From the NCBI GenBank assembly GCA_964352905.1, contig CAYGTS010000002.1, positions 1 through 56,525 of the forward strand: a stretch of DNA of 56,525 nt, written 5' to 3'. The notes beneath the pieces are model-generated. The model was not told the DNA's origin. It saw only the letters and a program-made list of their open reading frames with translations, and did not search any database. A program made the position numbers and the translations under genes. Source of the stretch: CAYGTS01 sp964352905. Its GTDB lineage: Bacteria > Pseudomonadota > Gammaproteobacteria > JAHCLG01. This document shows positions 24,171 through 34,678 of this stretch, piece after piece (position 1 is the first letter of the stretch; each line of letters starts with the position of its first letter).

Positions 24171-24453
24171 TATAGTCAACCAAACCAGTGATAGCAAATT
24201 AAGGGGTGGCAACGGTAGCTGATCCCTCGTCTCAAAAAAATATAAAAATCAATAAGTTAAAAAATAGGTTAAAAAGATTGTCGGTGGCTAAAAAGGAAAA
24301 ACTTGTCGAGAGCTGATATCTATGCTGCTTACAAGTTGATAATCATATGATTCGAAATGCTGTAGAAGCAGAGCATACTGAAATGAGTAATCAAACCTGT
24401 CGTACAATCACGAAATCACGGCAATCGTAAAAAAATCAATCAGGTGAACGGTG
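24171..24453. other. Intergenic stretch without a recognised gene
   Basis: 283 bases between A9 and the oxidoreductase gene. Short open pieces on the plus strand (for example one ending KNRLKRLSVAKKEKLVES) look like possible relics of a coding region, but no start, family or continuous frame supports a gene. Confidence 0.4.
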
Positions 24454-27400
24454 TCACAACAAAACCCTTTCTATTCCACCCTGTAACGCCTTATCAATAA
24501 ATTGCTTTTGCCAATCAGCACCCAGCATTTGGTAGGCTAATTCTTCCACAATGTAACCTGTTTTAATGCCAGTGGTATCTTGATAAGCACTTAAACCTTT
24601 AACACAGGCAGGGCAAGTGGTAAGCATTTTTACATTATCATCTTGGATTTTTTTATGACCAGTTAATTGCTGCAAGCCTTTTTCAATTTCTAGTTGTTTG
24701 CGATAGCGTAATTGCGTGGCAATATCCGGGCGCGCCATGGAAAGCGTGCCGGCATCACCACAACAACGATCGGATTTAACCACGTTATCACCTAATAATT
24801 TTTTAGCAATGCTGAGTGGTTGATAAATTTTAATCGGCGTGTGGCACGGATCATGATATAAATATTTTTGTGAACTTAAACTTTTCACATTTTTTTCCAT
24901 TAGATATTCATGAATATCCATGATACGGCAGCCGGGAAAAATTTTGTCAAATTGATATTTATTTAATTGATCATAACAGGTGCCACACGAAACAATCACC
25001 GTTTTAATATCTAAGTAATTTAAGGTATTTGCCACACGATGAAATAAGACACGATTGGCCGCAGAAATTGCATTACCTTTTTTGGTATTACCTTCAGCTA
25101 ATTGTGGATAACCGCAACATAAATAACCCGGTGGTAATACGGTTTGTGTGCCAATCGCATATAGAACCGCAAGACTAGCCAGCGCCACTTGGCTAAATAA
25201 GCGCTCAGAGCCGCAACCTGGAAAATAAAAAACACTATCAGAATCAGCAGCAACCTTATTGGGATCACGCAGAATCGGTACCATTTTTTCATCTTCCATG
25301 GTTAGTAGTTGGCGTACTGGTTTTAACGCAATATTATTCGGTAATGGCCGTTGCATAAAATGAATGACTTGTTCAGTCACTTTAGGGCGATTACTGGTAG
25401 CAGGCGGTAATTTACGAAGACGTAATATTTTTTTGAATAAATGAAAAAACAAACGTTGCGTGGCAAAGCCAAATCGTAAAAATAATTGGCGTTGTACCTT
25501 AATCGTTAAAGGGTTAGTCGCGTTTAAATACAGCATGCTAATTTTGGTGCCCAGGCTAATTTGTTTTTGACCTTGTTCACGTAAAATAGAGCGCATTTTG
25601 ATTGAGACATCACCAAAATCAATATCAACCGGACAAGGTGGTTTGCAATGGTGACAGGTGGTGCAATGATCCGCAATATCATTGAATGCAGTAAAGTGTT
25701 GCAAGGAAATACCACGCCGCGTTTGTTCTTCATATAGGAACGCTTCAATAATTGCGCCGGTACCTAAAATTTTATCACGTGGTGAATAATATAAATTAGC
25801 GCGCGGAATATGAGTTTGGCATTTTGGTTTGCATTTTCCACAACGCACGCAATCTTTAATAGCGGTATTTAATTCGCCTAATTCACTTGCTTCTAAAATA
25901 ATTGCTTCTTGTTCGAGTAAACGGAAAGAAGGCGTAAAGGCACGATCAAACGCAGTTAAATCAATTAATTTGCCACGATTAAAATAATCGTGTGGATCAA
26001 CTTGTTTTTTATATGCCGCAAAGGCAGCAATCGTTTGTTGTGGTAGAAAACTTAATTTAGTAATACCAATGCCATGCTCACCGGAAATGGCGCCATCAAG
26101 TTCGCTGACTTTCTGCATGATTCGCGCCACAATTTTTTCAGCGCTATGCAACATGTGATAATTATTCGAATGCACTGGAATATTGGTATGAACATTCCCA
26201 TCACCAGCATGCATGTGTAGTGCAATAAAAATACGACCGCGGCGTAACTTAGCATGAATTGCATCGAGTTTATCACGTAGAACTTGGTAATTTTCACCGT
26301 TAAAAATGTGTTTTAATGGTTTTTCAAGCGTGTCACGATATGAAATGCGCAGCTCACCACTTTGCAATAGTTCAAAAACAGTACTGCGTTTATCAAGTTT
26401 TAAATCAGCAGGTAAAAAATTCTGGTAATTTTTGGCTCTGTCATCTAAATGACTTAAAAAAGTCTGCCAAGCATTATGTGCATGCTGCAAAATCGTTAAT
26501 GCTGATTGTTTTTTCATGAGGAACAGCGTTTGGCTTTCAGAATCCTCATCCTGCAAATTATGCGTGCGCTCGTTTAAAAAAGCCTGTACTGCATCAATGA
26601 TAGCAAGCTTATTTAAAATCGATTGTTCGATATTAATATGCTCAATAAAATCGTTATAGGTTGCAAGCTTATCGAGGGGGATCACGACATCTTCATTAAT
26701 TTTAAAGGCATTCGTGTGCGCTGAAATGGCAGCAGTGCGTGCGCGATCTAGCCAAAATTTTGCACGTGCTTCAGGACTTACCGCAATAAAACCTTCTGCA
26801 TTGCGATTATTAACCATGCGGATTACCTGTGATGCGACTTTAGCAACCACTTCTTCATCATCACCCACAATATCACCTAGCAACACCATTTTAGGACGCT
26901 CTTGCCGAGGTGCTTTCGTTGAATAATTCACGGCTTTAATGTAGCGATCATCTAAGTGTTCAAGGCCGGCTAAATTAACCAGAGGATGCGCCTCAAAAAA
27001 GCGCGTGATTTCAACAATCGCGGGAACCGCCAGTTGTAAATTTTTACCAAAAAACTCACAACAAAAGGTGCGAATATGTTTGGGTTTGGGATGCAAAATA
27101 AAAGTTGCAGAAGTAATAATGCCATCACAGCCTTCTTTTTGAATGCCGGGCAAGCCATTTAAAAATTTATTGGTGACATCTTTACCGAGCCCCAGTTTAC
27201 GTAAACTTTGCCCGGGAAACATCAGCTGTTTTACTGCACCAACTTGTTTGCCATTGGCTTTTTTTTCCGTAATGGTAAAACTCACTTCATCTTGTAAATG
27301 AATTTTACTTAAATTATGGTTAATACGTTCAACGTGGATCCAGTTCCCTTTAGCATTGACTAATGACCAGGAAGCGAGATTATCCAAAGTTGTGCCCCAT

Positions 27401-28269
27401 AATAAGGCTTTTTTACCACCGGCATTCATAGCAATGTTACCGCCAATGGTAGAAGCATCTTGCGAAGTGGGATCAACGGCAAAAACCAAATCTTTCAGCA
27501 TTGCAGCATCCGCAATCCGGCGTGTCACCACACCGGCACCGGCTTTAATCGTTGGTACGGCGTGATCTAAACCGGGTAACACGTGCGACCGAATTTCTGA
27601 AAGTGTTTCTAACTTTTCAAGGTTAATCACAGCCGTATTTTGGTGTAACGGAATGACACCGCCGGTATAACCGGTACCACCACCACGCGCGATGATAACT
27701 AAGCCTAATTCCGTGCAATATTTCACAATGTTGGGGATTTGTTGTTCAGATTCGGGTTTTAATACCACCAGCGGGAATTCAATCCGCCAATCAGAGGCAT
27801 CAGTGGCATGTGCAACCCGGCTCAAACCATCGAAACAAATATTATCCTTGCGCATGATCTGGGATAGCTTTTTTACGACTTTTTTACGCAATTCTTGCTG
27901 CGTTTGAAAATTAGCAATAAAATTATCAACAGCAAGGCGTGCATGATTAACTAAATTAAGAACAATCGTGTTATGATCGGCTCTTTGGGTAATAGCATCT
28001 AAACGATGATGCAGGGCGTGTGTTAAGGACTGCCAGCGCTTCGGATGAGAGGCAAGATCATCTTGGATATAAGGATTGCGGGTAATTACCCACATATCGC
28101 CCAAGACTTCAAACAGCATTCGCGCAGATTGCCCAGTTTGTCGTTGTGAGCGTAGCGCATTGATGATATCCCAAGCTTCTTGATTCAGAAAACGCAGGAA
28201 AATTTCACGATCAGAATAAGAAGTGTAATTATAAGGGATCTCGCGTAAACGCATTGGGGCCTGAATCAT
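24454..28269 (-). CDS. Large FAD-binding and Fe-S oxidoreductase (DUF3683/GlcD/GlcF fusion)
   Basis: A 1271-residue fusion. An N-terminal part of about 130 residues matches the DUF3683 type. A PCMH-type FAD-binding domain follows (VIIARGGGTGYTGGVIPLH), then a FAD-oxidase C-terminal part with MHAGDGNVHTNIPVH and SGEHGIGITK. Two ferredoxin-like motifs occur near residues 807-817 (CVRCGKCKPKC) and 869-879 (CTTCHHCKPPC). Two cysteine-rich CCG domains finish it (FPGCGSERLFS, LCCGYPQ; DPCHTP, RCCGDAG). This architecture is that of D-lactate/glycolate/2-hydroxyacid dehydrogenases feeding the quinone pool; the substrate is not decidable here. Confidence 0.88.
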   Translation of the reverse strand: MIQAPMRLREIPYNYTSYSDREIFLRFLNQEAWDIINALRSQRQTGQSARMLFEVLGDMWVITRNPYIQDDLASHPKRWQSLTHALHHRLDAITQRADHNTIVLNLVNHARLAVDNFIANFQTQQELRKKVVKKLSQIMRKDNICFDGLSRVAHATDASDWRIEFPLVVLKPESEQQIPNIVKYCTELGLVIIARGGGTGYTGGVIPLHQNTAVINLEKLETLSEIRSHVLPGLDHAVPTIKAGAGVVTRRIADAAMLKDLVFAVDPTSQDASTIGGNIAMNAGGKKALLWGTTLDNLASWSLVNAKGNWIHVERINHNLSKIHLQDEVSFTITEKKANGKQVGAVKQLMFPGQSLRKLGLGKDVTNKFLNGLPGIQKEGCDGIITSATFILHPKPKHIRTFCCEFFGKNLQLAVPAIVEITRFFEAHPLVNLAGLEHLDDRYIKAVNYSTKAPRQERPKMVLLGDIVGDDEEVVAKVASQVIRMVNNRNAEGFIAVSPEARAKFWLDRARTAAISAHTNAFKINEDVVIPLDKLATYNDFIEHINIEQSILNKLAIIDAVQAFLNERTHNLQDEDSESQTLFLMKKQSALTILQHAHNAWQTFLSHLDDRAKNYQNFLPADLKLDKRSTVFELLQSGELRISYRDTLEKPLKHIFNGENYQVLRDKLDAIHAKLRRGRIFIALHMHAGDGNVHTNIPVHSNNYHMLHSAEKIVARIMQKVSELDGAISGEHGIGITKLSFLPQQTIAAFAAYKKQVDPHDYFNRGKLIDLTAFDRAFTPSFRLLEQEAIILEASELGELNTAIKDCVRCGKCKPKCQTHIPRANLYYSPRDKILGTGAIIEAFLYEEQTRRGISLQHFTAFNDIADHCTTCHHCKPPCPVDIDFGDVSIKMRSILREQGQKQISLGTKISMLYLNATNPLTIKVQRQLFLRFGFATQRLFFHLFKKILRLRKLPPATSNRPKVTEQVIHFMQRPLPNNIALKPVRQLLTMEDEKMVPILRDPNKVAADSDSVFYFPGCGSERLFSQVALASLAVLYAIGTQTVLPPGYLCCGYPQLAEGNTKKGNAISAANRVLFHRVANTLNYLDIKTVIVSCGTCYDQLNKYQFDKIFPGCRIMDIHEYLMEKNVKSLSSQKYLYHDPCHTPIKIYQPLSIAKKLLGDNVVKSDRCCGDAGTLSMARPDIATQLRYRKQLEIEKGLQQLTGHKKIQDDNVKMLTTCPACVKGLSAYQDTTGIKTGYIVEELAYQMLGADWQKQFIDKALQGGIERVLL

Positions 28270-28348
28270 AGTAATAATCCGTGTTTTTTTGTCAGAGTCA
28301 CCGTAATAATATAGGACTCACTATAAAACACAACAAAGTCGATAAAAC

Positions 28349-29734
28349 ATGCGTAACAAACAACTCTGGCTAATTGAATTCAAACAAATCTTTCGTTTAT
28401 CGCTGCCACTAGCGACAACCTTAATTGTGCAAATGGGGATGGATGTCGTAGACACGCTAATGCTAGGACGCATCAGTGCGCGCGCGCTTGCGGCAGGTGC
28501 TTTGGGCAGTGCGATCTACGTCATATTATTTGTTACTTGTTTGGGTTTTTGCATGGTGTGTGGGCCGTTATTTGCACGAGCTAACGCCACTAAGGATTAT
28601 AAAACTGTTGCAGAAATATTTTACGCTGGTGTTATGGTTTCGCTGGTGTTAAGTTTAGTGTGCTGGATTATTCTCTATTTTGTTACCTATCATTTAAAGT
28701 CACTGAACCCTGATCCTTTGGTTGTTTTTGATGCATCGTTATTTTTACGAACCTTAATGTGGGCTATTTTGCCGGGCTTATTATTTACAACCTTGCGTGA
28801 ATTAGCAGCAGCATTCTCACAACCAAAAGTGATCATGTTTATTACTGTGCTGGGTTTTCCGCTGAATGCTTTACTTAACTATTTATTCATCTACGGGCAT
28901 TGGGGATTTCCTAAATTGGGTATTGCTGGGGTTGGGCTTGCCACAACTTTGGCTGAATGGGCAATGTGCTTTGCAATATTGTTGGTATTAGCAATACAAT
29001 TACCGCTCTTAAGAGAACATATTTTCACAAAATTTAGTAAACCTTCAGCGCATGTGATGCGAGAAATAATAAAATTAGGCTGGCCAGTTGGCTTTAACCT
29101 GACTTTTGAAGTGGGCTTATTTGCCATCACTTCCATTATTATGGGCCAGTTTGGCGTTATTGCACTGGCCGCGCATCAAATTGCACTGCAATATTCAGCC
29201 ATTGCTTTTATGATTCCACTCGGTATTTCGCAGGCTGCCGCAATTCGCATTGGGCATCATATGGGTAAAAATCATTTACTCAGAGCCAAACGTGCTAGCT
29301 ATATCAGCTTAGTGTTTAGTTGGTCATGTGGTTTAGTCATGGCCAGTATTTTTCTATTGTTTCCAGAACAGCTAGCTAGTCTTTATTTGCATAAAAAAGG
29401 TGCGCAAACCACAGCAGTGATCAGCATGGCGATTATTTTTCTGCGTATTGCAGCGGTTTATCAAGTATTTGATGTTTTACAAGTTATCATGAATGGCGTG
29501 CTACGCGGATTTAAAGATACGTTAATTCCCATGATGTTAGGCATGTTATCCTACTGGTTGATAGGTTTAGGCGTTGGTGCATTGTTAGCGTTTTATTACC
29601 ATCTTGCGGGAATAGGTTTATGGTGGGGATTAGCGATAGGGATTTTTGCTTCAGGCGTGTTATTATATTGGCGTTTTTGTGTAATTGTGAAGAAACATCT
29701 CATAACAAGCAGCAATTCCCGCCGTAATGTCTGA
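28349..29734 (+). CDS. MATE-family multidrug exporter
   Basis: A 461-residue protein with twelve hydrophobic segments in two halves; FRLSLPLATTLIVQMGMDVV and ALAAHQIALQYSAIAF are typical MATE stretches. The family exports cationic drugs and metabolites in exchange for Na+ or H+. The last residues (SNSRRNV) are encoded by repeat B4; the native reading, restored by joining the flanks, would stop at ITS. Divergent from the oxidoreductase gene. Confidence 0.93.
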   Translation: MRNKQLWLIEFKQIFRLSLPLATTLIVQMGMDVVDTLMLGRISARALAAGALGSAIYVILFVTCLGFCMVCGPLFARANATKDYKTVAEIFYAGVMVSLVLSLVCWIILYFVTYHLKSLNPDPLVVFDASLFLRTLMWAILPGLLFTTLRELAAAFSQPKVIMFITVLGFPLNALLNYLFIYGHWGFPKLGIAGVGLATTLAEWAMCFAILLVLAIQLPLLREHIFTKFSKPSAHVMREIIKLGWPVGFNLTFEVGLFAITSIIMGQFGVIALAAHQIALQYSAIAFMIPLGISQAAAIRIGHHMGKNHLLRAKRASYISLVFSWSCGLVMASIFLLFPEQLASLYLHKKGAQTTAVISMAIIFLRIAAVYQVFDVLQVIMNGVLRGFKDTLIPMMLGMLSYWLIGLGVGALLAFYYHLAGIGLWWGLAIGIFASGVLLYWRFCVIVKKHLITSSNSRRNV

Positions 29735-29883
29735 TTACTCACGAACAGTCAGATTTGAGGCAAGGTCACGTTAAAAATTTCAAAAAATAGCGGAGTTTAT
29801 ACATAATAAATGAGCACGTTTTTGAGATTTTTAACGTGAGATTGCACAAATATGGCTGTTCCCAGCTACAGCGGGAGTTGCTG
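29710..29883. mobile_element. Family B repeat (B4), full length, 174 bp
   Basis: The tips are CAGCAATTCCCG and CGGGAGTTGCTG. Exact 9-bp duplications CATAACAAG lie at 29701-29709 and 29884-29892. Arms CACGTTAAAAATTTCAAAAA and a near-complement flank the loop GTTTATACATAATAAATGAG. Confidence 0.94.
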
Positions 29884-29915
29884 CATAACAAGCTAAACAA
29901 TGGTGCCAGTTGATA

Positions 29916-31349
29916 GTGAAAAGAATCATTGCGCAATGGGTTTTAATCCTTAGCCTACTATTATTGGCAGTGCCAAGTTTTGCTTTGAATTTGGGCACAA
30001 TCAACATGCATACGGCGGTGATGCTGGCAATGCGTAATAATCCCGAGGTGCAAAGTAATGAATTAAACCGTGTTAGCCAAAAGCTTGCGTTAGCAATTGC
30101 TTATCACCAATATGATCCGATTTTTTCACTCACAGGCCAAGTTTCGCAAACCCAGTCACGCGCTTCTGGCGCTGCGCCGGTACAAGCGACAACGGCCGCG
30201 CTCACACCACAAGTCACGCTTAACACGCCCATGGGGACTCAATTTACTGTGTCCATGTCGAATGCCATTGATGATTATTATAATCCAGGTGTCACGGCTT
30301 CTGTGACACAACCCCTGCTGCAAGGGTTTGGCCCTGATGTCGTATTAAATAATTTATATACCGCGATCGATACCGAGCAAATTAATAAACTCACGTTTAG
30401 GGATACCGTTGTTAACACCATCGTACAAATCGTGCAAGATTATACTGATTTGCTAGCAGCCATTCGAAATCTAAAGGCGCAAGAAATTGAATTAAAAAAT
30501 CAAGAACAGCAGGTCAAGGATATTGAGAAAAAAATTAAAGCGGGTACGGCATCAAGAAATGATAGAGTAACAGCAGAGTCGCAATTAGCTAGCCAACGCT
30601 TAAATATTGTGACTAATGAAAATGTGATTGAACAAGCACGCCTAACCTTGCTGCAAGATTTAGGTTTGCCACCTGATACACAGTTTGAAATTGAACAAAA
30701 AATTAAAATACCTAAAGATAAATTGCCTTCGGTACCAGAGTCGATTGAAATGGCGTTAAATTGGAGCACGCAATACCAACAATTATTGTTACAAAAAAAA
30801 CAAGCTGAGCGTAATTTATTAGTGGCTGAAGATGCCAAACGTTGGCAATTAGATCTAACTGCAAGCGCCACAACCGGACAAGGTAGCGGTGGTGGGCCAA
30901 ATGCTGGTTTGAATAGCGTCGTTAATGGGCAAAACTATTCAAATGCTGTCACATTAAACTTAACAGTACCACTTGATTATTTACCTTTAAAGCAAGCAAT
31001 TGTTGATGCTAAAGTCACGTTGCGTAATACTAAAATTCAAATTGCTAACCAAAACCGGGTTATTGCAACACAGGTTATTAACGTTTATCGTAATATTCAA
31101 GTGCAGAAAGAACAAATACGCTTATCCGAAAAAGATGCGGCACTTAAGCAACAAGTATTAAACAACGATATAAAAAAGTATAACTATGGGCGAATTTCAC
31201 TGAATGAAGTCAATATTGATCGGCAAAATCTGATTAATGCACAATTAACCGTGATTGCTAATCAGGCAACCTATTTGAACCTACTAGAATCCTTTTATAG
31301 TATTATAGGTTGTACATTGAAACGCTGGGAGTTGCGGCTACAATATTAG
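29916..31349 (+). CDS. TolC-family outer membrane efflux protein
   Basis: About 477 residues, with a signal peptide (RIIAQWVLILSLLLLAVPSF, cleaved near ALN) and two outer-membrane-efflux repeats rich in coiled-coil helices (LKAQEIELKNQEQQVKDIEK; NVYRNIQVQKEQIRLSEKDA). It forms the outer membrane duct of a tripartite exporter. GTG 29916 is the preferred start; TTG 29910 is in frame. It leads a four-gene unit with the adaptor and the MacB-type ABC genes. Confidence 0.88.
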   Translation: MKRIIAQWVLILSLLLLAVPSFALNLGTINMHTAVMLAMRNNPEVQSNELNRVSQKLALAIAYHQYDPIFSLTGQVSQTQSRASGAAPVQATTAALTPQVTLNTPMGTQFTVSMSNAIDDYYNPGVTASVTQPLLQGFGPDVVLNNLYTAIDTEQINKLTFRDTVVNTIVQIVQDYTDLLAAIRNLKAQEIELKNQEQQVKDIEKKIKAGTASRNDRVTAESQLASQRLNIVTNENVIEQARLTLLQDLGLPPDTQFEIEQKIKIPKDKLPSVPESIEMALNWSTQYQQLLLQKKQAERNLLVAEDAKRWQLDLTASATTGQGSGGGPNAGLNSVVNGQNYSNAVTLNLTVPLDYLPLKQAIVDAKVTLRNTKIQIANQNRVIATQVINVYRNIQVQKEQIRLSEKDAALKQQVLNNDIKKYNYGRISLNEVNIDRQNLINAQLTVIANQATYLNLLESFYSIIGCTLKRWELRLQY

Positions 31350-31364
31350 GATATGGGAAAAAGT

Positions 31365-32558
31365 ATGCGTTCTAAATTCCTTAAGCTATTGATTTTTGCT
31401 GTACCACTCGTGTTAGTCGTGGCGATTTTTAGCGCCTGCAGTGACAATAAGGCAAAAAATAGCAACCAAAAATATCAAATCATTACGGTTAATAAAAAAG
31501 CCTCGAACACGGTTTTATATTTAAGTGGTACGATTAATCCGCTTGATATTGTTAATGTGCCATCGCCGGCAGATGGCACGGTTGCCAAAATTTATTTCCA
31601 TTACGGGCAAACTGTTAAAAAAAATGATATTTTGCTTACCATTAATTCCAATAAACTAATGGAACAATACCAAGATGCCTTAACTGGCTACTTAAAAGCC
31701 AAAGACTCTTATTTAAATAACAAATTAAAAATGGAAGGCAGTGAGGATCTATACAAATCAGGATTAATTTCGCGTAATGAATATGAGCAAGATCGCAGTG
31801 CCTTGGCAGATGCTTATTTAAGCTATAATGAATCACAATCTAAATTACAAACTATATTAGTGAGCACTAAAGGGTATTTAACTGAAACAGAAGATTTAAC
31901 GAACTTAACGATCGAGGATATCGATAAAGTTAGAAAAGCCTTAGCAGTTAACTTAAATGAATTAACCATTCGTTCACCAACCTATGGCATTATTTTAATG
32001 CCTTTAAAAGATGATGATTCTGGTAGTGGTAGCGGTGACACCAAACAATTAAAAGAAGGTAGTTCAGTTAAAGAAAACGGCACGTTGGTTTCGATTGGTG
32101 ATTTTAAAGGTTTGTCGATCAAGGTGAACATTAATGAAATTAATATTAACTTTATACAACCAGGACAAAAAGTCGTTGTCACGGGGGTTGCTTTTCCTAA
32201 TATTACACTACAAGGACATGTTAGCTCAGTGGATGTGCAAGCAGTGAGTAGCGATTCGGGTGGTTTACCCACTTTTCCGGTGACAGTGGTGGTACCTAAT
32301 TTAACAGAAAAACAAAGAGAAACAATTCACATTGGCATGAGCGCCCAAGTTGAGTTAACTGTAGAAGGTGCCAAGCAAATTATTGTTCCAATCAAAGCGG
32401 TGATTCAAAAAGACAACGTTCCTTTTGTGGAAAAAGTGATCAGTGAAAAACCACTCAAAACAAAATTAATACAAGTCGTTACAGGCCAGCCTGATGTGAA
32501 TGAAGTGGTGATTAAAGAGGGCTTGCAAGTGGGAGATAAAATTCTTGTTAACCATTGA
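31365..32558 (+). CDS. Periplasmic adaptor subunit (MacA/HlyD-like lipoprotein)
   Basis: About 397 residues. The N-terminal hydrophobic segment ends in IFSACSDNK, a lipobox with Cys near residue 25. A lipoyl/barrel-sandwich half (VPSPADGTVAKIYFHYGQTV) is followed by an alpha-hairpin of about 100 residues and beta-barrel and membrane-proximal domains (HIGMSAQVELTVEG). It bridges the ABC permease to the outer membrane duct. ATG 31365, with GGGA at good spacing, is preferred over ATG 31353. It begins 15 bases after the duct gene. Confidence 0.88.
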   Translation: MRSKFLKLLIFAVPLVLVVAIFSACSDNKAKNSNQKYQIITVNKKASNTVLYLSGTINPLDIVNVPSPADGTVAKIYFHYGQTVKKNDILLTINSNKLMEQYQDALTGYLKAKDSYLNNKLKMEGSEDLYKSGLISRNEYEQDRSALADAYLSYNESQSKLQTILVSTKGYLTETEDLTNLTIEDIDKVRKALAVNLNELTIRSPTYGIILMPLKDDDSGSGSGDTKQLKEGSSVKENGTLVSIGDFKGLSIKVNINEININFIQPGQKVVVTGVAFPNITLQGHVSSVDVQAVSSDSGGLPTFPVTVVVPNLTEKQRETIHIGMSAQVELTVEGAKQIIVPIKAVIQKDNVPFVEKVISEKPLKTKLIQVVTGQPDVNEVVIKEGLQVGDKILVNH

Positions 32559-33222
32559 AATGAAGGATATCTCTAAAAAATACCACCTGGGAGGACACGA
32601 TCACTACGCTTTGGATGGGGTTGATTTTCACGTGGCGCCACGTGAGCTGGTTTCGATCATGGGCGCATCGGGTTCAGGTAAATCAACTTTAATGAATATT
32701 ATTGGTTTGCTTGATAGGCCTTCCGGCGGAGAATATTATCTAGATGGAAATAATGTCGCGAATTTAAGCGATAATCAACTGGCAGAAATTCGTAATAAAA
32801 CCATGGGCTTTGTGTTTCAGCAATTTTTTTTATTACCGCGTTTTACAGCATTGCAAAACGTGATGTTGCCGCTGCAATATGTTCATCATCATATTCCACA
32901 TACCAGAGATCTTTGTATGGAAAAGTTAGAAAAGGTTGGAATGGGCCGTTACTATAACCAAAAACCGCATCAACTTTCTGGTGGGCAACAACAGCGAGTT
33001 GCAATTGCACGTGCTTTGGTTAATTCCCCTTCAGTGTTATTAGCCGATGAGCCAACTGGCGCGCTGGATTCTAAAATAGGCCAAGAAGTAATGGATCTAT
33101 TTTTAAACTTAAATAAGGATGAAGGCGTGACTACGGTGATTATTACTCATGATCCAAAAGTTGCAGAACAATGCCATCGTGTTGTGCATGTTGCAGATGG
33201 TAAGGTTACAGATTCAGTATGA
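32545..33222 (+). CDS. ABC transporter ATP-binding protein (MacB/LolD type)
   Basis: A 225-residue ATPase with Walker A GASGSGKST, Q-loop FVFQQF, signature LSGGQQQR, Walker B VLLADEPTG and the switch His in IITHD. A TTG start at 32545 (GGGAG upstream) gives the family N terminus MLTIEMKDISKKY and overlaps the adaptor gene by 14 bases; ATG 32560 is the alternative. It powers the permease encoded next. Confidence 0.92.
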   Translation: MLTIEMKDISKKYHLGGHDHYALDGVDFHVAPRELVSIMGASGSGKSTLMNIIGLLDRPSGGEYYLDGNNVANLSDNQLAEIRNKTMGFVFQQFFLLPRFTALQNVMLPLQYVHHHIPHTRDLCMEKLEKVGMGRYYNQKPHQLSGGQQQRVAIARALVNSPSVLLADEPTGALDSKIGQEVMDLFLNLNKDEGVTTVIITHDPKVAEQCHRVVHVADGKVTDSV

Positions 33223-34430
33223 TAGTCTTTATTGCACCGTATTTCAAAGAAGCTTTTGCCAACTTAATTTCATCGAAATTACGATCAATTTTAGCAATCT
33301 TAGGGATCTTGGTTGGAACAGGTTCTGTGGTTGCCATGGTTTCTTCAGGGCAGTTAGCCACGCAAGCAGCATTGGCGCAGTTTAAATCATTAGGCACAAA
33401 TTTGCTTTCAGTTGCCATTTATGATCAAGATTCAGGCCAGGATAAAGGCGCTAGCACTAAAGTGAAACCGTTTGATGTTGAAGAAGCGATGGCTATTCAG
33501 CAAGCTTCACCCGGCATTGCCTTAGTTGCACCGTATACAACATTATTTTTACCGATTAGTTTTAATGGTCACACCATTAATGCGCAAGGCATTATTGGCG
33601 CGACAGAAACATTGCAACCTGCTATAAAGATAGCTATGTTAAAAGGCCGCTTCATTAGTTTTTTAGATTTTTATAATTATTATTGCGTGATTGGTTATGA
33701 ATTATATCAAACGCTAAAACAGTATACCTTTGAAGATCCGATTGGCCAACAAATTCGCTTAGGCAATAGTATTTTTACAATTATTGGCATTGCGCAGAAA
33801 TGGCAAGAAAATAGTTTTTTTAATGAAGATATTAATAATGCCATCATGATCCCAATCACCACGGCAAAAGTACTGAGCAAATATTCACAGATCAGAAATA
33901 TTGTGATGCGCCTGCAACCCAATGCGAATATCCAAAGCGTTAAAAAATCCATTATAAATTATATTAATAATAACTTACCGGGCAAGCAAACTTTTATTCG
34001 CAGTGCAAAACAACTTATTGATAGCATGCTTAAACAACGGCAAATTTATACGATTCTGTTAGGCCTAATTGGTGGCATATCCTTATTGGTAGGTGGTATT
34101 GGGGTTATGAATATCATGCTGGTTTCGGTGGTGGAGCGCAAACGAGAGATTGGTATTCGTAAAGCCGTGGGCGCTAAACCGCGCGATATTCGCTTATTGT
34201 TTTTAATTGAAGCGGTTGTGTTATCGCTATTTGGGGGTTTTTTAGGTGTGGTGTTGGGTATTTTAGCATCCTTTATTATTGCAGATTTTGCGCATTGGCA
34301 ATTTCAAATTTTTGTCATGCCGCCGTTAATTGGCTTTACTGTATCGGTTGCAACCGGCGTGTTTTTTGGTTTTTATCCTGCTTATCAAGCATCACAACTC
34401 GATCCGATTGAAGCGTTGCGAACGGAATAG
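33219..34430 (+). CDS. MacB-type ABC permease
   Basis: A 403-residue protein. An N-terminal membrane helix (SILAILGILVGTGSVVAMVS), a periplasmic MacB core domain of about 220 residues, and an FtsX domain with three helices (GGIGVMNIMLVSVVERKREI and following) are visible. It starts within the ATPase stop (ATGA overlap). In MacB itself ATPase and permease are one chain; here they are split. Substrates of such mechanotransmitters are peptides, lipoproteins or macrolides; none can be inferred here. Confidence 0.92.
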   Translation: MIVFIAPYFKEAFANLISSKLRSILAILGILVGTGSVVAMVSSGQLATQAALAQFKSLGTNLLSVAIYDQDSGQDKGASTKVKPFDVEEAMAIQQASPGIALVAPYTTLFLPISFNGHTINAQGIIGATETLQPAIKIAMLKGRFISFLDFYNYYCVIGYELYQTLKQYTFEDPIGQQIRLGNSIFTIIGIAQKWQENSFFNEDINNAIMIPITTAKVLSKYSQIRNIVMRLQPNANIQSVKKSIINYINNNLPGKQTFIRSAKQLIDSMLKQRQIYTILLGLIGGISLLVGGIGVMNIMLVSVVERKREIGIRKAVGAKPRDIRLLFLIEAVVLSLFGGFLGVVLGILASFIIADFAHWQFQIFVMPPLIGFTVSVATGVFFGFYPAYQASQLDPIEALRTE

Positions 34431-34475
34431 GAGGTTACTGTTTCAAGATTCAATTCATAACAAAACAGGTTATTA

Positions 34476-34506
34476 ACCAAATATAGGTTAGTAACCTATA
34501 TTTGGT
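34476..34506. promoter_or_regulatory. 31-bp near-perfect palindrome, target of repeat B5
   Basis: ACCAAATATAGGTTA (34476-34490) and TAACCTATATTTGGT (34492-34506) are perfect 15-bp arms around one base. It stands between the convergent permease and fba genes. Its last nine bases are the left target duplication of B5. It may be an AT-rich hairpin terminator or a protein-binding site. Confidence 0.6.
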
Positions 34507-34678
34507 CAGCAATTCCCGGTGTAGCGAGGAACAGCCATATTTGGGCAATCTCACATTAAAAACACTAAAAAATGTGCTCATTTATTATGTGTAAAGCGCG
34601 TGTTTTAGTGTTTTTAATGTGACCTTGCCTCAAATCTGACCGTTCTTGAGTTATTCAACATCACGTCGGGAATCACTG
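34507..34678. mobile_element. Family B repeat (B5), full length, 172 bp
   Basis: The tips are CAGCAATTCCCGG and GTCGGGAATCACTG. Exact 9-bp duplications ATATTTGGT lie at 34498-34506 and 34679-34687. Its arms are those of B1, in the opposite orientation. Confidence 0.95.

Noticed and set aside
24171..24453. Decayed gene on the plus strand
   Set aside because: Short coding-like pieces occur, but frames are interrupted and no family can be named.
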